This document shows positions 16,629-21,453 of a stretch of DNA of 21,453 nt, piece after piece. The stretch lies in contig DAOJ01000036.1 of the NCBI GenBank assembly GCA_002502365.1, positions 809 through 22,261 on the forward strand, read 5' to 3'. The stretch comes from Euryarchaeota archaeon UBA106. GTDB taxonomy: Archaea > Thermoplasmatota > Poseidoniia > Poseidoniales > Thalassarchaeaceae. Position 1 is the stretch's first letter; each line of letters starts with the position of its first letter. The notes beneath the pieces are model-generated. The model was not told the DNA's origin and ran no database searches. It was given only the letters and a program-made list of their open reading frames with translations. The translations under genes were made by a program, and so were the position numbers.

Positions 16629-17285
16629 ATGGGTAAGAAAATCTCTCCTGAGGCTCAGCAGAAGGCCGCTGAAGAATTAGCCTCATTCATGTCCGATGTC
16701 GATGGAGTTTCGGCTAAACTAGATAGCCGTTCGAGTGGCACCCAAGTTCGCCATACAGTAAGTGCAACCTGTACTCCTGATTCATGGAGAGGGTTAGCGC
16801 AAATGCTTGCATCCGAGCATCACGTAGACCATTGTTCAATGATTACCGGAATCCACTGGCCAGAGGCTGCCGATAAGACATGGGAGGTTGTATATCACCT
16901 AATGCGAACTGGAGTTCGAGATCCGGCATCAATAGAAGGTGTAGTGCAACCAAATATCACTGATGCGGAGTCCCTAACTGGCTCAGAAATTCCAATGGAG
17001 ATTCAAATTAGCATTTCATTACCTGATACACGAGAACCGGCTGTTGCATCTGTTCAAGACCTATGGGTTGGAGCAGATTGGAATGAGAAAGAAACTTGGG
17101 ATCTTGTTGGAATCGACTTTGAGGGCCATGAAGGAATGCGCCGCGTTCTCAATCCACATGAAACTCCAGTAGGATATCATCCGTTACAGAAGCAACACAA
17201 ATTGCGTTATCATGGATTTGAAGAAATGTACGATGATGCTCAAGGTTTCATGAGGAAACCAGCTGATGCTGGTAAGATCAAGTAA
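16629..17285 (+). CDS. nuoC: NADH-quinone oxidoreductase subunit C
   Basis: 218 residues, soluble. The signature of the 30 kDa subunit family is at about 147-176: ADWNEKETWDLVGIDFEGH followed by GMRRVLNP. It matches the usual 'a.W.EREv.DmfGi.f.gHp.lrRil' pattern. The N-terminal half is the variable alpha/beta part. NuoC stabilises NuoB and NuoD in the peripheral arm and carries no cofactor. It is a separate gene here, not fused to nuoD as in E. coli. A G-rich SD (GGGGGAT, about 16618-16624) precedes the ATG. The gene lies 13 bases after nuoB and 12 bases before nuoD. Confidence 0.93.
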   Translation: MGKKISPEAQQKAAEELASFMSDVDGVSAKLDSRSSGTQVRHTVSATCTPDSWRGLAQMLASEHHVDHCSMITGIHWPEAADKTWEVVYHLMRTGVRDPASIEGVVQPNITDAESLTGSEIPMEIQISISLPDTREPAVASVQDLWVGADWNEKETWDLVGIDFEGHEGMRRVLNPHETPVGYHPLQKQHKLRYHGFEEMYDDAQGFMRKPADAGKIK

Positions 17286-17297
17286 GGAGGGATTAAT

Positions 17298-18434
17298 ATG
17301 GCAGAAATGTGGATTTCAATGGGCCCTCAACACCCAATGACTCATGGGCTTTGGACTCTAAAAGTCAAAGTTGACGGAGAAACTGTAGTCGATACCGAAC
17401 CAGATTTGGGATACATCCATCGAGGTGTTGAGAAGATCTGTGAGGCTCGTGATTTTACTCAGATCACCACCTATTGTGACAGACTATGTTACGCCAGTGC
17501 AAACACCTGGTCCCACTCTTACATCTACGCAGCGGAAGACCTTCTCGGTGTAGAAGTGCCTGAGCGAGCCGAATACATTCGCCTAATTGCAGTCGAGTTA
17601 CAGAGAATCGCTAGTCACCTGATGTGGCTTGGCGCATACGGCCCGGACATTGGCAATCTTTCGATTATGGTTTGGTGTCTGCGTGAGCGCGAGATGATGA
17701 TGGATTTACTTCAAGAATTGGGTGGTTCAAGAATGCATTACAACTTCCCTAGAATAGGAGGCGTAAAGCGTGATTTACCACATGGATTCTCCCAGCGTGC
17801 TCAAGCAAAATTGAAGCTCTTCCTGAATCGAATTCAGGAGTATGAAGCCTTATTCGACGAGAGCACAGTATTCCTTGTCAGAAGTCAAGGAGTCGGCTAC
17901 GCCAAGCCTGAAGAAATGATCAATCACGGTGTCACTGGACCTAATGTCCGAGCTGCTGGTGTAGATTACGATGTTCGCTGGGCTCACCCTTACTCTGTTT
18001 ACAGCGAGCTTGACTGGCAGCCTTCAGTTGAGCGCTCTTCGATTAAGGGTGCAGACTGCTACGACCGTTATCGAGTCCGAGTGGAAGAGATGCGAATGAG
18101 CGCCTCGATGGTTCTCCAAGCACTCGATAAGATGCCTGGCGGCTCAGAAACATATCACGAACCGGGCGATCCAAAAATTCTCGCAAAGGCACCCTCCAGA
18201 GCCCCAGAGGGCACCTATGGTAGCCATCACTTCGAAGATAGTAGAGGCGAATCGATGTTCTATATCGCAGGTGGAGGAGAAGGTCGAGGAAAGATGCCTT
18301 ACCGAGTTTCAATTCGTTCACCAATGTTCATCACAATTCCTTACGCTGCAAAGTGTATGATTGGCTACAAAGTGGCCGACATCCCTGCTATTATGGGTTC
18401 ATTCGATCCATGCATTGGAGAAACCGACAGGTGA
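17298..18434 (+). CDS. nuoD: NADH-quinone oxidoreductase subunit D (quinone-site subunit)
   Basis: 378 residues, close to family length. With NuoB it forms the quinone-reducing site. GPQHPMTHG supplies H12 and H16; Y65 lies exactly 49 residues after H16 and D117 exactly 101 after, matching Thermus His38, Tyr87 and Asp139. So the quinone head-group residues are conserved. LGYIHRGVEK, RIGGVKRDLP and the C-terminal GETDR are also family marks. The residue before the catalytic Tyr is Cys64, where Asp is usual (DRLDY becomes DRLCY). Strong SD GGAGGGAT before the ATG. nuoH follows after 6 bases, with no nuoE, nuoF or nuoG between. That order is typical of archaeal Fpo-like and other 11-subunit complexes. 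Confidence 0.96.
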   Translation: MAEMWISMGPQHPMTHGLWTLKVKVDGETVVDTEPDLGYIHRGVEKICEARDFTQITTYCDRLCYASANTWSHSYIYAAEDLLGVEVPERAEYIRLIAVELQRIASHLMWLGAYGPDIGNLSIMVWCLREREMMMDLLQELGGSRMHYNFPRIGGVKRDLPHGFSQRAQAKLKLFLNRIQEYEALFDESTVFLVRSQGVGYAKPEEMINHGVTGPNVRAAGVDYDVRWAHPYSVYSELDWQPSVERSSIKGADCYDRYRVRVEEMRMSASMVLQALDKMPGGSETYHEPGDPKILAKAPSRAPEGTYGSHHFEDSRGESMFYIAGGGEGRGKMPYRVSIRSPMFITIPYAAKCMIGYKVADIPAIMGSFDPCIGETDR

Positions 18435-18440
18435 TTTACT

Positions 18441-19982
18441 ATGGCAGGGACTAGTGATTGGTTAGACATCCGAGGATGGATGGAATCTATCGTTGGATGG
18501 TCAATGGATCAAGTGCATGACTTATTGCCTTCAAGTGATATCGGATTAGGCCCACTCGGGTCAATCAATCCCCAGAGTGGATTCAGCAACATCCAAGGGG
18601 CACTAGAAACATTCCTATTCACCACAATCATGTGTACGATTGTCTTTGCAACAATGATGCTTACATTGATGGTTGTGCCTTACATTGAGCGAAAATTCAT
18701 TGCAAGATTGATGGATCGATTGGGTGCAACAACTAGCCTTCGAAGTTTATGGATTGGTGAAGGGCATACAACCGCAGGCCAATGGTGGAATCAATTACCC
18801 TTTGGCATAGGAGCTCCAATCGGATGGATTAATGGAATTTTAAATTCAACATTTGGAAACAAATCAAAGCATGTTGCTGTAGATCGCGTTCACAATAGAG
18901 GTTACCACGGAATTTGGTTCCTATTCCCTGGATTCTTCCAGGCATTAGCTGATTTCCTCAAGTTCGCAACCAAGGAACATATGGTGCCAACCAAGGCTGA
19001 TAGATTAGTATTCGAAACCGCCCCAGTAATCATAATTGCAACTACAATCATGGTTTACGCTTTCATCCCATTCGGGCCGCACATTTGGGCTGCTAACCCA
19101 GAGTTGTCATTGGTATTCATGATGGCAGTGTTTGGCGTCGCTCCACTTGGTGTATTCTTTGCTGGATGGTCGTCCAACAACAAATATACTCTAATCGGAG
19201 GAATGAGGTCTGCAGCTCAACTCACCGCCTACGAAATACCTCTATTGATTAGTGTATTAGCAATTGCAGTTATTTCAGGTTCTTTCAATATTCTGGAAAT
19301 AGTCGATTTCCAAATTGAGACAAGTAATACTTGGAATCTGTTCATTATGCCGTTAGGCGCTGCATTATTCCTAATCACAATGATCGCCGAAGTTGAGCGT
19401 ATTCCATTCGATATGCCTGAGGCAGAGGCTGAATTGGTTGAAGGTTGGTGGACAGAATATGGTGGAATCCGTTGGGGACTTATGTTCGCAGTAGAAATGA
19501 TGCGAGCCTATGCTGCTTGCATCCTCTTTGCATTATTCTTCCTAGGCGGCTGGCAATTACCATTTGAGGACACTTTAGTTGGTCTGCCATATATCGGCGT
19601 CGTATTCGACTTGTTAGCAAATGCTACACCAGGATTGGTAGTTTTACTACTCAAGGCCTACCTAATGTTCGCCTTCTTTGTCTGGGTTCGTGCTTCCCTA
19701 CATCGTGTGCGCACAGATCAAATTCTTGAATTTGGATGGCGCTGGTTACTTCCAGCTTCAATGATCAACCTAGCGGTTGCTATTTGGCTCCGTCTTGAGG
19801 TATGGGATAGTACAGCATCTGGAGGCTGGCCAGTTTGGGCAGTACCAGTATTGTTTGGCTCTTTCATTATCGCATTCATCGTACTTGCATTAGACGAGGA
19901 TGAGGAGACGCTGGAACTTAATCGTAGAATGTACCATACTCAGACTCTGGAAAAGGCCAGCCCAGGTACACATAGAGATTAG
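18441..19982 (+). CDS. nuoH: NADH-quinone oxidoreductase subunit H, enlarged
   Basis: 513 residues, well above the usual 320-430. NuoH forms the quinone tunnel and joins the peripheral arm to the ion-pumping arm. Conserved parts are YIERKFIARLMDRLG after span 1 (about 57-80); GFFQALADFLKFATKE (164-179); and the acidic loop AEVERIPFDMPEAEAELVEG followed by WWTEYGG, with its Glu/Asp residues intact. Extra sequence: an N-terminal extension of about 55 mostly hydrophilic residues; an insert of about 60 residues (97-157) where the family has only the short GPNRVGP link; and a C-terminal tail of about 30 residues (DEDEETLELNRR onward). The insert contains WWNQLPFGIGAP and WINGIL, so may lie along the membrane. 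The SD AGGTGATT overlaps the nuoD stop. Confidence 0.94.
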   Translation: MAGTSDWLDIRGWMESIVGWSMDQVHDLLPSSDIGLGPLGSINPQSGFSNIQGALETFLFTTIMCTIVFATMMLTLMVVPYIERKFIARLMDRLGATTSLRSLWIGEGHTTAGQWWNQLPFGIGAPIGWINGILNSTFGNKSKHVAVDRVHNRGYHGIWFLFPGFFQALADFLKFATKEHMVPTKADRLVFETAPVIIIATTIMVYAFIPFGPHIWAANPELSLVFMMAVFGVAPLGVFFAGWSSNNKYTLIGGMRSAAQLTAYEIPLLISVLAIAVISGSFNILEIVDFQIETSNTWNLFIMPLGAALFLITMIAEVERIPFDMPEAEAELVEGWWTEYGGIRWGLMFAVEMMRAYAACILFALFFLGGWQLPFEDTLVGLPYIGVVFDLLANATPGLVVLLLKAYLMFAFFVWVRASLHRVRTDQILEFGWRWLLPASMINLAVAIWLRLEVWDSTASGGWPVWAVPVLFGSFIIAFIVLALDEDEETLELNRRMYHTQTLEKASPGTHRD

Positions 19983-19997
19983 AATGGAGGTGAATAA

Positions 19998-20981
19998 ATG
20001 GACAAAACACAACAGTATAACACTGGACACCCACATGCCGCACCGAACTTTCGCAATTTGATTATCAAGCCAATGTGGATGACAATGAAAACGGCCTTAC
20101 GGACCGTTCCTTTCCTTGGTCGCCTAGGGTTATTGAAGAACAACTATCATGGTCAACAAATTACCATGACCGATGATTTTACCCAAGCAAGAATTGGTGA
20201 TGACCATCTTTCAGAAGGTCACACATATTCTGCCGATAGAGAGTCCACTGATTTGCTTCCATTCCTAGAAAGGCCAGTCACTGTGATGTATCCTTACGAG
20301 AGACTTGAAGATATGGAACCGTGGCTGTTTGTACCAGGAAATTACAATGGCAGAATTGGAATTGTTTGGGAAACTTGTACCGCCTGTAAGGCATGCGTAA
20401 AGGCCTGTCCAAACGACTGTCTTCACATGACTTCAGAGGTAAGAGTGAATGTGCTTGACCTTACCGAGGAAGGAGATGAGTGGCACGGTTATGGTTCTGA
20501 AGTGGAGGCAGGAGGATACGCTGCAAAGCCTAAGGATGAATTTACAGAAATCGAGGAATTCGATTTAGTAAACGAGCACTCAGCAGCTCCACAGCAATAC
20601 GACTTTGCTGAGGTAATCGACATCTCAGGAGACACAGCCACTGTTAGATGGATGGATGGTTCAGGAATTGAAGATATTTCAACTACAGAACTAAAACCGG
20701 CTGAGACTGATATCGTCAGTGGTCGGATAGATATCGGCCGATGTATGTTCTGCGGATTATGTGCAGAAGCATGCCCGTTCGAATCATTCTTCATGACCAA
20801 TGAGTATGATGGAATGTCTGGATACTCTCGTGAAGACCTCTGGTTTGACGCAGACAGAACTCGGGTTCTTCCCGCGGTTCATCAAGAGAGGGTTGACATG
20901 GAATTAGCTAAGCGCGCAAAGAAAGAGAAGGATAAGCGCGAAAGAAAGGCAGCTAGAGCTGCCAAGACGGCGGAGGCTTGA
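19998..20981 (+). CDS. nuoI: NADH-quinone oxidoreductase subunit I with inserted domain
   Basis: 327 residues, roughly twice the usual length. NuoI carries clusters N6a and N6b, which relay electrons to NuoB. The two 4Fe-4S motifs are C127-x2-C130-x2-C133-x3-C137 (P follows) and C249-x2-C252-x2-C255-x3-C259 (P follows), both complete. About 112 residues separate them, against about 35 in usual NuoI. The extra stretch is acidic at first (about 150-200) and then has a beta-rich segment at 203-234 (AEVIDISGDTATVRWMDGSG) with a Tudor/SH3-like barrel pattern. A second insert of about 50 residues (41-90) separates the N-terminal amphipathic helix from RPVTVMYPYE. The C-terminus is a Lys/Arg/Ala-rich helix (about 303-325). 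Start supported by GGAGGTGA. Overlap-close to nuoJ. Confidence 0.95.
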   Translation: MDKTQQYNTGHPHAAPNFRNLIIKPMWMTMKTALRTVPFLGRLGLLKNNYHGQQITMTDDFTQARIGDDHLSEGHTYSADRESTDLLPFLERPVTVMYPYERLEDMEPWLFVPGNYNGRIGIVWETCTACKACVKACPNDCLHMTSEVRVNVLDLTEEGDEWHGYGSEVEAGGYAAKPKDEFTEIEEFDLVNEHSAAPQQYDFAEVIDISGDTATVRWMDGSGIEDISTTELKPAETDIVSGRIDIGRCMFCGLCAEACPFESFFMTNEYDGMSGYSREDLWFDADRTRVLPAVHQERVDMELAKRAKKEKDKRERKAARAAKTAEA

Positions 20982-20986
20982 TTCTA

Positions 20987-21256
20987 ATGGCAGTGGATTT
21001 CGAGGCCGTCGCGTTCGTCATTATGGCGCTCGTTGCAATCCTCGGGGCCCTTGGATGCGTTTACGCGCGTCGAGTTGCACATTCTCTTCTATCGCTAATG
21101 ATGACATTTTTTGCTGTGGCTGGAGTCATGGTTTTGGCACATGCCGAGATGTTGGCTGCAATCCAAATCCTCGTTTATCTTGGTTCAGTAATGCTGGTGG
21201 TTCAGTTCGGAGTCATGCTCACACGTCGCCAAATACAGGAAGGTGATGTAGAATGA
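20987..21256 (+). CDS. nuoJ: NADH-quinone oxidoreductase subunit J, N-terminal half (split gene)
   Basis: 89 residues from the ATG at 20987, which has GGAGG at 20972-20976 upstream; an in-frame TTG at 20978 is the weaker choice. There are three membrane spans, with the family motif LVYLGSVMLVVQFGVML including the conserved Tyr. The chain then stops (RRQIQEGDVE) where one-piece NuoJ continues through a long loop to spans 4 and 5. The next gene overlaps by four bases (ATGA) and supplies that second part. Split nuoJ is known in archaea (FpoJN/FpoJC in Methanosarcina), so this is a stable arrangement rather than a frameshift. NuoJ lies between NuoA/H and NuoK at the base of the membrane arm. Confidence 0.9.
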   Translation: MAVDFEAVAFVIMALVAILGALGCVYARRVAHSLLSLMMTFFAVAGVMVLAHAEMLAAIQILVYLGSVMLVVQFGVMLTRRQIQEGDVE

Positions 21257-21453
21257 AGGCAATGGGGACCATCGCTAGAGTTGGCGTCTTCGCATTTGTT
21301 TTGGTTCTACTGCAAGAAATGATGGATCACCCAATGTGGAGTGAACCCGCTGTTGGAGCTCCAAGCACTGTCGACTTTGCAGTTTCAATTCTAGATGATT
21401 GGGCACTTGTCACAGTTGTTCTCGGAATCTTACTCTCGATGGCGATGATTGGC
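21253..21453 (+). CDS. NADH-quinone oxidoreductase subunit J, C-terminal half (partial, runs off the window)
   Basis: 67 codons are visible without a stop. The ATG overlaps the TGA of the first nuoJ half and is preceded by GGTGAT (21243-21248). The peptide has one membrane span (about 8-20), a polar loop (MDHPMWSEPAVGAP), then a second hydrophobic segment beginning DDWALVTVVLGILLSMAMIG. This matches the position and shape of spans 4-5 of NuoJ, whose C-terminal part normally ends in a hydrophobic segment running to a 'GAI' motif. Identification rests mainly on position after the N-terminal half. The expected next genes (nuoK, nuoL, nuoM, nuoN) lie outside the window. Confidence 0.75.
   Translation, partial: MKAMGTIARVGVFAFVLVLLQEMMDHPMWSEPAVGAPSTVDFAVSILDDWALVTVVLGILLSMAMIG

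Noticed and set aside
20987..21453. The break in nuoJ as a frameshift or sequencing error
   Set aside because: The second half has its own ATG in an ATGA overlap and an SD-like GGTGAT, and split nuoJ is an established arrangement in archaea.

Overview
The window looks like a stretch of planktonic euryarchaeal genome, most likely Marine Group II (Candidatus Poseidoniales) or a close Thermoplasmatota relative. Three things support this: an archaeal/eukaryotic-type ribosomal protein L15e at the left edge; a complex I operon in which nuoD is followed directly by nuoH, with no nuoE/F/G between them and with nuoJ split in two; and a run of very large secreted, Ig-like-domain proteins. Many genes have ribosome-binding sites close to the archaeal consensus GGAGGTGAT. 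The lineage is an inference from gene content, not from a marker-gene tree. All recognised genes are on the + strand. I see no mobile element, CRISPR array, tRNA or rRNA, and no gene-free gap longer than about 150 bases.

Layout. (1) 1-414: the 3' end of the L15e gene, then a small PRC-barrel gene. (2) 499-15411: five large or medium genes for exported or membrane proteins. They are a PKD/Ig-type surface protein with one membrane span and a cytosolic zinc ribbon; a 1455-residue secreted protein of unknown family; a single-span protein translationally linked to it; a subtilisin-like protease with six Ig-like modules, a membrane anchor and a cytosolic RING-like zinc finger; and a seven-module Ig-like membrane-anchored protein. 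(3) 15563 to the right edge: nuoA-B-C-D-H-I-J(N)-J(C), cut by the window end within the second half of nuoJ.

How the genes fit together. The nuo genes encode the connecting module and the start of the membrane arm of a complex I-like enzyme that would pass electrons to a quinone and move ions. The NADH-oxidising subunits are not in the visible part of the operon, so the electron donor may be ferredoxin or another carrier. The surface-protein block fits a cell that degrades protein and polymers outside the cell. Two of its proteins join extracellular domains through one span to a cytosolic zinc-binding domain, which suggests contact with something inside the cell rather than simple anchoring.

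The points most worth a second look are: a roughly 75-residue insert with a Tudor/SH3-like pattern between the two iron-sulfur motifs of NuoI; a roughly 60-residue insert in the first loop of NuoH; loss of two membrane glutamates in NuoA; the RING-like tail on the protease; and a set of four perfect short-loop inverted repeats at gene boundaries, one of which fully pairs the ribosome-binding site of the 1455-residue protein.
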